64,000 nucleotides of DNA from Clostridia bacterium (GCA_017453305.1 JAFTKJ010000033.1:1-64000); one strand, 5' to 3'. Positions 51,731-60,864 are shown, numbered from the stretch's first letter. Notes: generated by a model from the letters alone, not told the origin. A program made the numbers and translations.

Positions 51731-52597
51731 TCAAACGGGAATGATCTGAACCTTTTCGCTCTTGCCGGACTTCATGGAAGCCTCAAGCGCGTTGAGAATG
51801 AATACGGAGCGAATGAACTCGTCATAGCTCTCCTTCATTTCCTTGCCGCAAAGCAGGTCGTACATGTCGTCCAGCTCCTGCTCAAAGGGATAGGAGGTGA
51901 ACTCGCACTTTTCTGCCTTGAGTGCCTTGCCGCCGTAAACAACAGCGTGATAATACCAGCCCTCACTGGTGTAGGAGCCCGTTACGGGATAATCCTTGTA
52001 TTTAGCTACAAATGCCGCCTCGTTATTGCAAGCGATTGCCGAGACCTCCTCCACGTCATTACCGAAAATGGTGGTCATCATTTGTACCAAGTGCTGGGAA
52101 TAGAAGTAGAAGCCGCCGTAGGGGCTGGTCATTGCCAGCGGTGCACAAACGTTACCGCCGCGAACTACACCAAAAGCCCCCTCCTTGACCTGCTTTGCCA
52201 GCTCGGTTACACCGGGGAGGTACTTGCAGGAGGAGCCGCCGCAAAGACGTACGCCGTACTTCTTTGCCTCGCGCATAAATTCAACCGCCTCTGCGCCATC
52301 ACAGGTGATGGGCTTATCGATGAACATCGGAATGCCGGATGCAAGGTAGGGCTTTGCATACTTGTAGTGGTTGTCGCCGTGACGTGCGGTGACCATGATG
52401 CCGTCTACCTGACCGACCAGCTCGTCAAAGCTCTTCATCACGTAAACACCAAACTCATCGTGCAGCTTTTGGCAGGGTGCTTCCTCGTCGGAGTAAACTC
52501 CAACAACGGTCACGTCGTCGTGTCTTCCGTTTTTGAGTTGGTTGAGAAAACTGTTGGCGTGGGAATTTTCACAGCCCAGAATTGCGATCTTGAACAT
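51731..52597 (-). CDS. Gfo/Idh/MocA family oxidoreductase (divergent member)
   Basis: A 288-aa protein with a Rossmann start FKIAILGCENSHANSFL, an EKP-type segment IDKPITCDGAEAVEF and the family C-terminal domain. It is shorter and clearly different from the four paralogues upstream, so it is not a recent copy of them. Its likely role is NAD(P)-dependent oxidation or reduction of a sugar or inositol. It lies 18 nt after one paralogue and 31 nt before nagB, within one transcript. A GGAG site precedes the start. Confidence 0.88.
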   Translation of the reverse strand: MFKIAILGCENSHANSFLNQLKNGRHDDVTVVGVYSDEEAPCQKLHDEFGVYVMKSFDELVGQVDGIMVTARHGDNHYKYAKPYLASGIPMFIDKPITCDGAEAVEFMREAKKYGVRLCGGSSCKYLPGVTELAKQVKEGAFGVVRGGNVCAPLAMTSPYGGFYFYSQHLVQMMTTIFGNDVEEVSAIACNNEAAFVAKYKDYPVTGSYTSEGWYYHAVVYGGKALKAEKCEFTSYPFEQELDDMYDLLCGKEMKESYDEFIRSVFILNALEASMKSGKSEKVQIIPV

Positions 52598-52615
52598 ATC
52601 TGTATTCTCCTTTTA

Positions 52616-53689
52616 TCAATATTTGAGCGGCAGAGGATTCTCTGCGTGAACGGCTTCGATGATCTCGATCGCCTTCATCGCCTTTTCGGCAGTGATATAA
52701 AGAGGCGCACCGTTCATAATGGTATCGTAAAGCTTTTCGTAGTAAATATGGGATGCACCGTTAAACGCATCGCCGTTGGTTGGGAAGACCTCCTCGTGAA
52801 TGGGAAGCTTTTCGCTGCAGTACGCAGCCTTGCCCGTTTCGGGATTGGTCAGAGGAATATCGGTGACCGTGCGAGGCTCCAGCTCCTCATCCACGATATA
52901 CTTGACATTGACATCCCCTGAAACTCCCGCATAAATGGTTCCGCGATCGCCGAGAATCTTGATCTGCTTGGGTGCATACGCGTCGGCAGAATTGACCTCG
53001 ATATCGATCACGGGTTTGCCGGGAGCAGCAATGATGATTTTTGCCATGTCATTGGCATCGCCGCAGGTCAGTGCCATGTCAAGATGGGAATACGCAACCT
53101 TTGCGGCAGGATCCCAACCGATCAGATCGAGCGCGATACCAATGGGGTGGGGGGCGGTATTATAAACGCCGCCTGCGCAGTGGTTTTGCAGGGTTTGCCA
53201 GTCCCAACGGCGGCCGAAACCGTTGTAGCGCATGTTGATCTGCTTAACGTTACCGATCTTGCCGGACTCGATGACCTCTTTTACCTTGAGTACGGTGGGA
53301 CCGTAGAGGGATTGATGGAACGCGGTGACCAATACGCCGTTTTTCTCGGCAGTCTTGATCAGATCCATGCACTCGTATACGGTTTTTGCAAAGGGCTTTT
53401 CGTTGAGCACGTTGTAGCCGTGCTCCAAGCAATCCTTAGCGATGGAATAGTGCATGTGGGAGAAGGAGGCATTTACGATAAGGTCAATGTCCTTACGACC
53501 GAACAGCTCGCGATAATCGGCATAACCGTCGCATCCGAATTCCTTCATACTCTTTTCACGGCGGACGTCGATCTCGTCCACAATGGCAACGACCTCAATA
53601 TTTTGATTGGCTTCGGACAAAAAGTACTCGCCGTGAATGTTGCGGCCACTTCTTCCCTGGCCAATAATAGCGACTCTCATTTTTTTCAT
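52616..53689 (-). CDS. Gfo/Idh/MocA family oxidoreductase, tandem paralogue D
   Basis: A 357-aa NAD(P)-dependent oxidoreductase. The nucleotide loop is IIGQGRSGRNIHGEYF (about 7-22), the EKP motif is LNEKPFAKT, and the substrate-side His lies in CAGGVYNTAPHPIG. By eye more than half of all residues are shared with the genes at 53729, 55864 and 56976, which all keep FHQSLY and RRWDWQTLQ. Gfo/Idh members act on free or glycosidically bound sugars; some (GH109 and relatives) use NAD to cleave glycosides. GAAAGGAAC precedes the start. Confidence 0.92.
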   Translation of the reverse strand: MKKMRVAIIGQGRSGRNIHGEYFLSEANQNIEVVAIVDEIDVRREKSMKEFGCDGYADYRELFGRKDIDLIVNASFSHMHYSIAKDCLEHGYNVLNEKPFAKTVYECMDLIKTAEKNGVLVTAFHQSLYGPTVLKVKEVIESGKIGNVKQINMRYNGFGRRWDWQTLQNHCAGGVYNTAPHPIGIALDLIGWDPAAKVAYSHLDMALTCGDANDMAKIIIAAPGKPVIDIEVNSADAYAPKQIKILGDRGTIYAGVSGDVNVKYIVDEELEPRTVTDIPLTNPETGKAAYCSEKLPIHEEVFPTNGDAFNGASHIYYEKLYDTIMNGAPLYITAEKAMKAIEIIEAVHAENPLPLKY

Positions 53690-53728
53690 GATGCAAAAGT
53701 TCCTTTCGTGGTTGTGTATCCTACCGCA

Positions 53729-54802
53729 TCAATAGCGAAGCGGCAACGGATTTTGTGCATGAACAGCCTCAATGATCTCGATGACCTTTGCCGCCTTTTC
53801 CGCGGTGACGTAGAGGGGTGCTCCGTTGACCATCGTGTCGTACAAGCGCTCATAATAGTAGCGGGTGTGAGAAACCAGAAGATCTCCTTCGGTGGAAATG
53901 ACCTCCTCATGGATGGGAAGCTTTTCACCGCAATACATGGGATAACCGGTCTCGGGCTGCCGCAAGGGCTCCGCGGTCACGGGACGGGGCTCCAGCTCCT
54001 CGTCAACGATGTACTTGATAGTGACGTCACCCGTGGTACCGCAGATCAAAGATCCGCGATCGCCGAGGATCTTGATATTTCTGTTGGGGAATGCGTCGGC
54101 AGAGTTGACCTCGATATCGATGATCGGCTTGCCGGGAGCAGTGATGATGATCTTTGCCATATCGTTTGCGTCACCGCTGGTCAGCGCAGTATCAAGGTGG
54201 GAATATGCAACCTTTGCGGCGGGATCCCAATCGATCAGATCCAATGCAATACCAATGGGATGAGGTGCAGTGTTATACACGCCGCCGGCGCAATGATTTT
54301 GCAATGTTTGCCAGTCCCAACGACGGGAAAATCCGCTCCAGGACATGTTGATCTGCTTGATGTTGCCAAGCTTGCCGGAAGCCAATACATCCTTGATCGC
54401 AAAGATCGTAGGACCGTAGAGCGACTGATGGAACGCGGTGATCAGAACTCCGTTCTTCTCGGCGGTCTTGATCAGATCCATCGACTCGTAATAGGTCTTT
54501 GCAAAGGGCTTTTCGTTGAGCACGTTATAGCCGTGCTCCAGGCAATCCTTTGCGATGCAGTAGTGCTGCTGGGAGAAAGAGGCGTTAACAATCAGGTCGA
54601 TGTCCTTTCTATTGAACAGTTCTCTGTAATCCTCGTACACATCGCAGCCAAAGTCCTTTTTTGCTCTTTCACGTCTGTCTGCAATGGCATCGACAACGGC
54701 AACGACCTCAATAATATCGTTTTCGGGCGTGAGGAAGTAGTTACCGTGAATGTCACGACCGCTGCGTCCCTGACCGATGATAGCAATTCTCAGTTTTTTC
54801 AT
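53729..54802 (-). CDS. Gfo/Idh/MocA family oxidoreductase, tandem paralogue C
   Basis: A 357-aa paralogue with IIGQGRSGRDIHGNYF, LNEKPFAKTYYESMD and GGVYNTAPHPIGIALDL. It is closest to the gene at 52616. ATG 54802 was chosen by alignment with its sisters; the ribosome binding site there is weak (GAGAATCTC), unlike the others, so its translation rate may differ. It is separated from the epimerase gene by 138 nt that contain an inverted repeat. The substrate is unknown. Confidence 0.9.
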   Translation of the reverse strand: MKKLRIAIIGQGRSGRDIHGNYFLTPENDIIEVVAVVDAIADRRERAKKDFGCDVYEDYRELFNRKDIDLIVNASFSQQHYCIAKDCLEHGYNVLNEKPFAKTYYESMDLIKTAEKNGVLITAFHQSLYGPTIFAIKDVLASGKLGNIKQINMSWSGFSRRWDWQTLQNHCAGGVYNTAPHPIGIALDLIDWDPAAKVAYSHLDTALTSGDANDMAKIIITAPGKPIIDIEVNSADAFPNRNIKILGDRGSLICGTTGDVTIKYIVDEELEPRPVTAEPLRQPETGYPMYCGEKLPIHEEVISTEGDLLVSHTRYYYERLYDTMVNGAPLYVTAEKAAKVIEIIEAVHAQNPLPLRY

Positions 54803-54875
54803 GATGAGATTCTCATTGGTATATGGTGGATGGAAAATATTTTTATGAAAGGCCGAATGGTTTAGGCACTCATCC

Positions 54876-54907
54876 GTAAGCCTTGACTCGAGGGACAAGG
54901 TGCTTAC
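54876..54907. other. Inverted repeat between the epimerase gene and paralogue C
   Basis: GTAAGCCTTG (54876-54885) pairs with CAAGG-TGCTTAC (54896-54907, one bulge). No T tract follows, so a processing or regulatory hairpin is more likely than a terminator. Confidence 0.5.
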
Positions 54908-54940
54908 AATCGGCGTTTTCTGCGGAAGTCGCAGATATGC

Positions 54941-55822
54941 TTATGCCTTTACAACCGGCAGCTCCGAGATTTTTTTCATGTATTTAAAGGATGCTTCAAT
55001 GGCTCCCAAGCAATCCTCAGCGCCCTCAAACTCGAGGGTAAAGCTGCCCTCATATCCCGCTGCACGAAGCTTACGGATTGCTTCGATTACGGGAACGACA
55101 CCGTGACCTAAGATCGTGCCGCGCAGACCGTTGCCAAAGCGATTGAAGAACAGCCCCTCGGGAGTGATCTCCTTTTCTCCCTTTTTAAAATAAAGGAAGT
55201 CCTTTACGTGTACATGCATAACATAGGGCAGCGCGCGGTCAATTGCTTTCAAAGGATCGACGTCTGCACAGTAGAAGTTTCCAATATCAACAAGCCAACC
55301 GTAGTTGCTGTCTCCAACGGCATTGAATACCGCCTCCATACGCTCGGGCTCCTGAAAAACCATTCCATGGTTTTCTGAGCAGGTGCGGATCCCTTTTGCC
55401 TTTGCATAAAGCGTGACCTCGCGGATGATGGGGGCGACGTGGGGGATAGACTCCTCCCAGGTTCTTCCCTCGGGAATAGAGAAGCCGACATCGTGGCGCA
55501 TGATCGTTACGCCGTATGCCTCTGCCACGTCGACTTGGCCCTTCAGCTCCTCGATCCATTTATTCTGCTCCTCCTCGTTCCACTCACCCGCCGTCAGATT
55601 TGCTCCGACAGTGTACGCTCCAATCGGAAGTCCGATCTTTTCACAATACGCGCGCAACTCGCGTGCTCTTGCCACGGGATCGTCATATCCCTTGACCGAA
55701 TCCTGTGTAAAGTCAATGCTGTCAAAGCCAATCTTCTTCGTCAGATCGCAAACCTCTTCCAGTGTGCAACCGGTTGCACGCATATGCTTGCCAAAGCTGT
55801 AATTGCTGATACCAAGCTTCAT
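54941..55822 (-). CDS. Sugar phosphate isomerase/epimerase family TIM-barrel protein
   Basis: A 293-aa xylose-isomerase-like barrel. Metal-site segments are IMRHDVGF, CSENHGMVF, WLVDIGNFY, MHVHVKDF and FTLEFEGAED, consistent with a Glu-Asp-His-Glu site. It lies between two of the oxidoreductase paralogues, the same partnership seen in C- and O-glycoside deglycosylation systems where a Gfo/Idh enzyme oxidises the sugar and a TIM-barrel partner cleaves or isomerises it. That function is inference. ATG 55822 follows AAAGGAGA. Confidence 0.9.
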   Translation of the reverse strand: MKLGISNYSFGKHMRATGCTLEEVCDLTKKIGFDSIDFTQDSVKGYDDPVARARELRAYCEKIGLPIGAYTVGANLTAGEWNEEEQNKWIEELKGQVDVAEAYGVTIMRHDVGFSIPEGRTWEESIPHVAPIIREVTLYAKAKGIRTCSENHGMVFQEPERMEAVFNAVGDSNYGWLVDIGNFYCADVDPLKAIDRALPYVMHVHVKDFLYFKKGEKEITPEGLFFNRFGNGLRGTILGHGVVPVIEAIRKLRAAGYEGSFTLEFEGAEDCLGAIEASFKYMKKISELPVVKA

Positions 55823-55863
55823 GGTTGATCTCCTTTCATTCTTCCCATGTGCGAAATGTCTGA

Positions 55864-56937
55864 TCAATATTTGACGGGCAGCGGATTCTGTGCGTGAACC
55901 GTCTCGATGATTTCGATCGCTTTCATCGCCTTTTCAGGAGTGATTTCCAGCGGTGCGCCCTCCATAACGGCACGATACAGCTGCTCGTAGAACATGTGAG
56001 AACCTGCGTTGAAATAATCGCTGTCGGTGGGAACGCTCTCCTCGTGAATGGGGAGCTTTTCACCGCAGTATATGGGATCACCGTTCTCGGGATTTGCAAG
56101 CGGTTGTTCGATTAAGGGGCGAGGCTCAAGCTCCTCGTCCACAATGTATTTGATTTGTACCTCGCCCGTGGTAGCACAAAGCAGCGAGCCACGGTCACCA
56201 AGGATCTTGATATTCTTTGCAGGGTAAGCGTCGGCAGAGTTGACCTCAATGTCAAGCACGGGCTTTCCGGGTGCCTGAATGATGATCTTTGCCATGTCGT
56301 TGGCATCTCCCGAGGTCAGCGCCGTGCCAAGACGGGAATATACCACCTTTGCATCGGGCGCCCAATCAAGCAGGTCCATACCGATACCGATGGGGTGAGG
56401 TGCGGTGTTGTACACACCACCCGCGCAACGCTTTTGCAGAGTCTGCCAATCCCAACGGCGGCTGAAGCCACTCCAGCACAGATTGATCTGGTGGATCTTT
56501 CCAAGCTTGCCCGTAGCAAGGATCTCCTTTGCCTTGAGTAACGTTGGCATATAAAGTGATTGATGGAATGCCGTAATCAAAACGCCGTTGTCGCGCGCGG
56601 TCTTGATCAGATCCATGCACTCGTACACAGTCTTTGCAAAGGGCTTTTCGTTGAGCACGTTGTAGCCGTGCATCAGGCAATCCTTTGCGATCGCGTAGTG
56701 CTGATCCGAGAAGGAGGCGTTGACGATGAGATCAATGTCCTTACGGTCAAACAACTCACGGTAATCGCTGTAGCCGTCACAGCCAAACTCGCGCATTCCC
56801 TTTTGTCTGCGCTCCTCGATCTCATCGACGATAGCAACGACCTCAATTTTTGTATTGTTTTCGGACAGGAAGTACTTGCCGTGAATATTTCGACCGCTGC
56901 GTCCCTGACCAATGATGGCAACTCTCATTTTTTTCAT
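55864..56937 (-). CDS. Gfo/Idh/MocA family oxidoreductase, tandem paralogue B
   Basis: A 357-aa paralogue: IIGQGRSGRNIHGKYF, LNEKPFAKTVYECMD, GGVYNTAPHPIGIGMDL. It shares the family-specific AFHQSLY and SRRWDWQTLQ segments with its neighbours and is close to the gene at 52616. GGAGATTT precedes the start. It lies 41 nt upstream of the epimerase gene and 38 nt after paralogue A. Confidence 0.92.
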   Translation of the reverse strand: MKKMRVAIIGQGRSGRNIHGKYFLSENNTKIEVVAIVDEIEERRQKGMREFGCDGYSDYRELFDRKDIDLIVNASFSDQHYAIAKDCLMHGYNVLNEKPFAKTVYECMDLIKTARDNGVLITAFHQSLYMPTLLKAKEILATGKLGKIHQINLCWSGFSRRWDWQTLQKRCAGGVYNTAPHPIGIGMDLLDWAPDAKVVYSRLGTALTSGDANDMAKIIIQAPGKPVLDIEVNSADAYPAKNIKILGDRGSLLCATTGEVQIKYIVDEELEPRPLIEQPLANPENGDPIYCGEKLPIHEESVPTDSDYFNAGSHMFYEQLYRAVMEGAPLEITPEKAMKAIEIIETVHAQNPLPVKY

Positions 56938-56975
56938 GGTTCAAATCTCCTTTGAATTCGAAATCCCCTCTTGGA

Positions 56976-58055
56976 TCAATAAATCACCGGCAGAGGATTC
57001 TGCGCGTGCACAGCCTCGATGATCTCGATGACCTTGCCTGCCTTTTCGGGCGTGACGTCAAGGGGCTTGCCCTCCATGATGGAAGCATAAAGCATGTGGT
57101 AGAAGGTGGAAGTACCGGTGCTGAATACGTCACCCTCTGCATCAAACTCCTCCTCGTGGAAGTTAAGCTTTTCAGAGCAGTATGCGGGATAGCCGTTTTC
57201 GGGCTTGCGAAGCGCCTCCTCTACAACGGGGCGAGCCTCAAGCTCCTCGGGAACGATGTATTTGACCTTGACGGATTTTGCAAAAGGACCGGTAGCAATG
57301 GTGCCCTTGGTACCAAAGATCTTAAAGGGCTCGGGCTTGTAGCCGTCATTGTTGTTGCACTCGATGTCGATGGTGGGCTTGCCGGGAGCAGTGATGATGA
57401 TCTTTGCAAAGTCGTTTGCGTCACCGCTGTTGAACTCGGTTCTGTCAAGGTAGCTGTAGGTCACCTTTGCGGCGGGATCCCAGCCGATCAGATCCAAGCC
57501 GACACCAATGGCGTGAGGCGTGGTGTTGTAAACACCGCCTGCGCAGCACTTTTGCAACGTCTGCCAGTCCCAGCGGCGGCTAAAGCCGGAGTAGTTCATA
57601 TTGATCTGCAATACCTTGCCGATCTTACCGGTTGCCAGAACCTCCTTGAGCTTGAGCACGGGAGGTGCGTAGAGGGATTGGTGGAAAGCGGTGATGATAA
57701 CGCCCTTATCCTTTGCGAGCTTGGTCAGCTCCATAGCCTCGTAAGAGGTTTTTGCAAAGGGCTTTTCGTTAAGCACGTTGTAGCCGTGCTCCAGGCAATC
57801 CTTTGCAATGGCATAGTGCATGTGAGAGAAGGATGCGTTGACGATTACGTCAATGTCCTTGCGATTAAAGAGCTCGCGGTAGTCGGCGTAAACGTCACAG
57901 CCAAACTCTGCCTTTGCTCTCTCGCGGCGATCCTCCAGCGCATCTACAATCGCAACGACCTCGCAAATGTCGTTGAGCTCGGAAAGCATAAACGCGCCGT
58001 GAATATCACGTCCGCTACGTCCCTGACCGATAATGGCAACTCTCATTTTTTTCAT
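56976..58055 (-). CDS. Gfo/Idh/MocA family oxidoreductase, tandem paralogue A (first gene of the run)
   Basis: A 359-aa paralogue with IIGQGRSGRDIHGAFM, LNEKPFAKTSYEAME and GGVYNTTPHAIGVGLDL. It is the most divergent of the four, especially in the substrate-side domain (NNNDGYKPEPFKIFG where sisters have NSADAY and KILGDRG), suggesting a different substrate or step. ATG 58055 follows AAGGAGGA. It is transcribed away from an AraC gene, its likely regulator, with a promoter whose -35 box is poor, as expected for an activated promoter. Confidence 0.92.
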   Translation of the reverse strand: MKKMRVAIIGQGRSGRDIHGAFMLSELNDICEVVAIVDALEDRRERAKAEFGCDVYADYRELFNRKDIDVIVNASFSHMHYAIAKDCLEHGYNVLNEKPFAKTSYEAMELTKLAKDKGVIITAFHQSLYAPPVLKLKEVLATGKIGKVLQINMNYSGFSRRWDWQTLQKCCAGGVYNTTPHAIGVGLDLIGWDPAAKVTYSYLDRTEFNSGDANDFAKIIITAPGKPTIDIECNNNDGYKPEPFKIFGTKGTIATGPFAKSVKVKYIVPEELEARPVVEEALRKPENGYPAYCSEKLNFHEEEFDAEGDVFSTGTSTFYHMLYASIMEGKPLDVTPEKAGKVIEIIEAVHAQNPLPVIY

Positions 58056-58126
58056 CGTACAAATCCTCCTTGTATTTTCAATAAAAAGAATTTCAAATTT
58101 GTGTGCAAACACTCTCGCACAAGTTT

Positions 58127-58155
58127 AGTATAGCACAATAAAATAAAAAAAGAAA
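58127..58155 (-). promoter_or_regulatory. Weak promoter of the oxidoreductase-nag run
   Basis: Minus strand TATACT at 58132-58127 with only a poor -35 match (TTCTTT) 17 nt upstream. An inverted repeat TGTGC-N10-GCACA lies at about 58101-58120. Confidence 0.45.
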
Positions 58156-58185
58156 TAGCATTTTTTATTTTTTATATTGCATTTT

Positions 58186-58216
58186 TTACTTTTTTGTGTT
58201 AGTATATAAGTATAAT
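58186..58216 (+). promoter_or_regulatory. Promoter of the AraC gene next to the oxidoreductase run
   Basis: TATAAT at 58211-58216 with TTTACT at 58186-58191, spacer 19 nt, in very AT-rich DNA. Confidence 0.5.
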
Positions 58217-58241
58217 AGGATTTGAAAGAAGGTAACACGCA

Positions 58242-59042
58242 ATGTTCGAGGTCAAATCGGGGCATCCGATCTTTGAAATCTCACACAAATACGTAGACGT
58301 TCCCATTGCCACGCAGTACGCACAGCACACGCACAGCTATTGCGAGATCCTCCTGTTTATCAGAGGCGACGCAAGCTACAACGTTGACGGCATTTTACAT
58401 AATGCCAAGCCCTATGACATGTTCATCATTCCAAAGGCGACCTACCACTACGTGATCCCCAGGGCGTCCGCCCCCTACGAAAACTACGTGCTGGATTTTG
58501 CCCCCACGCTCATCCCCCCCACGCACGCCAAAAAGCTGTTTGCCGCTCCCACCATCATCAACATCAAGGACGATGCCGACTTCTGTCGCTTTTTTCATAC
58601 GTTCGACGCTTATCACGACACCTACACACAAGAGGATTTTGCCATTTGTGCCAAGGCGCTTTTGCGCGAATTGTTGATTTTTTGCAGCTACCGCATGGAA
58701 AGCTCGGTACACGTAGAACCCGAGCGCAATCCCTTGGTGGAAACGATGCTCCAACTGATTGCCGAAAATCTGGAGCAACCGCTGGACGCCGAATTTCTGG
58801 CACGCGAAATGATGCTTTCCAAATCTTACATTCAAAACGTCTTTTCGCAATCCATGCATATTGGGCTCAAGCAATACATTACGCAAAAAAAGATCTTTGC
58901 CGCACAAAACGACCTGATGAACGGTATGTCGGCGGCAGACGCCTGCGCAAAATATGAATTCAGCGACTACTCCTCGTTCTTCCGCCTTTACAAAAAGATC
59001 CTGGGCTATTCGCCAAGGCAGACCAAAGCCTTGGGATCATAA
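58242..59042 (+). CDS. AraC family transcriptional regulator
   Basis: A 266-aa regulator with an N-terminal cupin (TQYAQHTHSYCEILLFIRG, DMFIIPKATYHYV) and a C-terminal AraC domain. One helix-turn-helix reads DAEFLAREMMLSKSYIQNVF and the second ADACAKYEFSDYSSFFRLYK, ending LGYSPRQTKAL. Divergent from paralogue A, it probably activates the oxidoreductase-nag run in response to a sugar ligand. GAAAGAAGG precedes the ATG. Confidence 0.9.
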   Translation: MFEVKSGHPIFEISHKYVDVPIATQYAQHTHSYCEILLFIRGDASYNVDGILHNAKPYDMFIIPKATYHYVIPRASAPYENYVLDFAPTLIPPTHAKKLFAAPTIINIKDDADFCRFFHTFDAYHDTYTQEDFAICAKALLRELLIFCSYRMESSVHVEPERNPLVETMLQLIAENLEQPLDAEFLAREMMLSKSYIQNVFSQSMHIGLKQYITQKKIFAAQNDLMNGMSAADACAKYEFSDYSSFFRLYKKILGYSPRQTKALGS

Positions 59043-59139
59043 AACAAAAGCTCCTTGTTTTTTACATGTGGATGCGATAACTCGTTTGCAGTACGTCAAG
59101 GGGTTATCCGAATTCAAATGGGAAAGTGCCGAATTTCTA

Positions 59140-59168
59140 TTGCTTTTTATTTTGGACCGTGCTATAAT
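59140..59168 (+). promoter_or_regulatory. Promoter of the GH20 gene
   Basis: TTGCTT (59140-59145), 17-nt spacer, TATAAT (59163-59168). Confidence 0.75.
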
Positions 59169-59214
59169 GAGAGCACAAGCCGTTACCACTTTATGAAATC
59201 AGGAGGATACTTCA

Positions 59215-60813
59215 ATGCTTTTACCAAGAGTCAAGCAGCAAGTCAATCTGAACCGGGAACAACAGCTGTGCTTTCCGCTCCGCATCCGTTGTGCCGACGC
59301 CCAAAGCCGCCGCATTCCCTTCGTTTTGCAGGAAATGATGCCCTACGCCTCCTTTGAGGTCTGTGACAAGGAGGCAGATCTCACGCTTGCCATCGTTCCC
59401 GGAGTTTCCAACCTCTCCGAGGCATATGAGCTTTCGGTGGACGAAGGAAAGATCACAATTCGCGCCAAGGACTATTGCGGTCTTGTGCACGCCGCGGCAA
59501 CCGTGGCGCAATCCGTCCGTTATAAGGACGGCGCTTTTTGGATTCCGCAAATGAAGATCTTCGACCATCCCGACACCGCCTTTCGTTCCGTGATGCTTGA
59601 CCCCGCGCGCAACGTCATTCCCGTAGAGGAGGTGCGCGCCACCATTCTCGGTATGGCAAAAGCAAAATACAACAAATTGCACCTTCACCTTTCCGATTCC
59701 ACAGGTTTTTCTTACAAGTCAGAGGTCTGCCCCGATCTTCCGCGCTCTCCCGGCAAGCTCTATACCAAGGCACAGCTTCGTTCATTTATTGATTATGCGG
59801 AGGCGTTTGGTATTGACGTCATTCCCGAAATCGACGTCCCCGCCCACAGCTTTTCACTGACACAGTGCTTCCCAAGCCTGAAATGTCAACCCGACGAGGG
59901 CGTTTCCGCAGAGGAGATGAGCGGCTGGAATATCTGCCTTGGGAACGAGGAAAGCTATACGTTTATTCAAAAGATCCTTTCCGAGATCGCCGAGATCTTC
60001 CCTTACGAATACGTTCACGTGGGAACGGACGAAATGGATATGCAGGACATTCCGACCACGCCGCCCCCAACCGCCGATACCTGCCGCTGTCGCGTATGCA
60101 ACAGCCGCTTTATACCCATGGGCTACGACACCATCCGCCCTCGCTTTTATTACTTTGTCCGCCGTGTATACGACATCCTTCACTCCCTTGGCAAAAAAAT
60201 GATGATGTGGAACGACGACGTGGATATTTCCAAAAGCCCCGACATTCCGCGCGATATTCTGATCGAGTTCTGGCGCGTTGCCGCCGAAGGACGCGGTCCC
60301 GTAGAAGGTTGCTCCATGAAGCGCTTTTTGGAGGAGGGGTTTGAGGTGGTCAACGCCGATTTTCCAAACGCTTACGTGGATAAATATGTGGTTTGGGAAA
60401 AGCTGGTAACATGGAACCTCAAAAAGGAACCCGAAAGTTCCCCCGAGCACGCACACCTGATCCTTGGAACCGATATCTGCGCCTGGGAGGGACAAAACTA
60501 TCCGCACTATCAATATGCGCTCCCATTTGCCCTGCCCGTGTTTGGGGACAGAGCGTGGAATCTCGATCCCCTGCCCAACAACGCAAGCTCTACGCAAGCC
60601 CTGACACGCGCTTGCCTTGGCTGTGACGTAAAGGAGGACTTTGATCTTTTCACCTTCCTGGACGGCGTTCCCTTGGGAGATGCCCAGGACAAAAACGGCG
60701 AGATCTTTGCAAAGGATGCCGACCGTACGTATTTGCGCAACACTCTCTCCGATTTATCGCATCTTGCCGCCAACGAGGCACACCCGGTGCGAGCGTTGTT
60801 GGAACTGCTTTGA
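59215..60813 (+). CDS. GH20 beta-N-acetylhexosaminidase
   Basis: A 532-aa enzyme with an N-terminal GH20b-like domain (about 1-110) and a catalytic TIM barrel. RSVMLDPARNVIPVEEVR, KLHLHLSDSTGF, PEIDVPAHS and HVGTDEMD with the catalytic pair D272-E273 are textbook GH20. It would release terminal GlcNAc or GalNAc. There is no signal peptide, so it acts inside the cell on imported oligosaccharides, feeding NagA-NagB after phosphorylation. A Cys-rich CRCRVC segment follows the active site. AGGAGG precedes the ATG. It is much closer to typical GH20 than the gene at 20371. Confidence 0.93.
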   Translation: MLLPRVKQQVNLNREQQLCFPLRIRCADAQSRRIPFVLQEMMPYASFEVCDKEADLTLAIVPGVSNLSEAYELSVDEGKITIRAKDYCGLVHAAATVAQSVRYKDGAFWIPQMKIFDHPDTAFRSVMLDPARNVIPVEEVRATILGMAKAKYNKLHLHLSDSTGFSYKSEVCPDLPRSPGKLYTKAQLRSFIDYAEAFGIDVIPEIDVPAHSFSLTQCFPSLKCQPDEGVSAEEMSGWNICLGNEESYTFIQKILSEIAEIFPYEYVHVGTDEMDMQDIPTTPPPTADTCRCRVCNSRFIPMGYDTIRPRFYYFVRRVYDILHSLGKKMMMWNDDVDISKSPDIPRDILIEFWRVAAEGRGPVEGCSMKRFLEEGFEVVNADFPNAYVDKYVVWEKLVTWNLKKEPESSPEHAHLILGTDICAWEGQNYPHYQYALPFALPVFGDRAWNLDPLPNNASSTQALTRACLGCDVKEDFDLFTFLDGVPLGDAQDKNGEIFAKDADRTYLRNTLSDLSHLAANEAHPVRALLELL

Positions 60814-60864
60814 TTTTTTCGACGGTTCCCTGCAAAAATATTTTCAATAATTTTTCAAAACCCC

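Noticed and set aside
53084..54865. 593-codon open frame on the plus strand
   Set aside because: Antisense to two oxidoreductase paralogues; its internal similarity merely mirrors their duplication.
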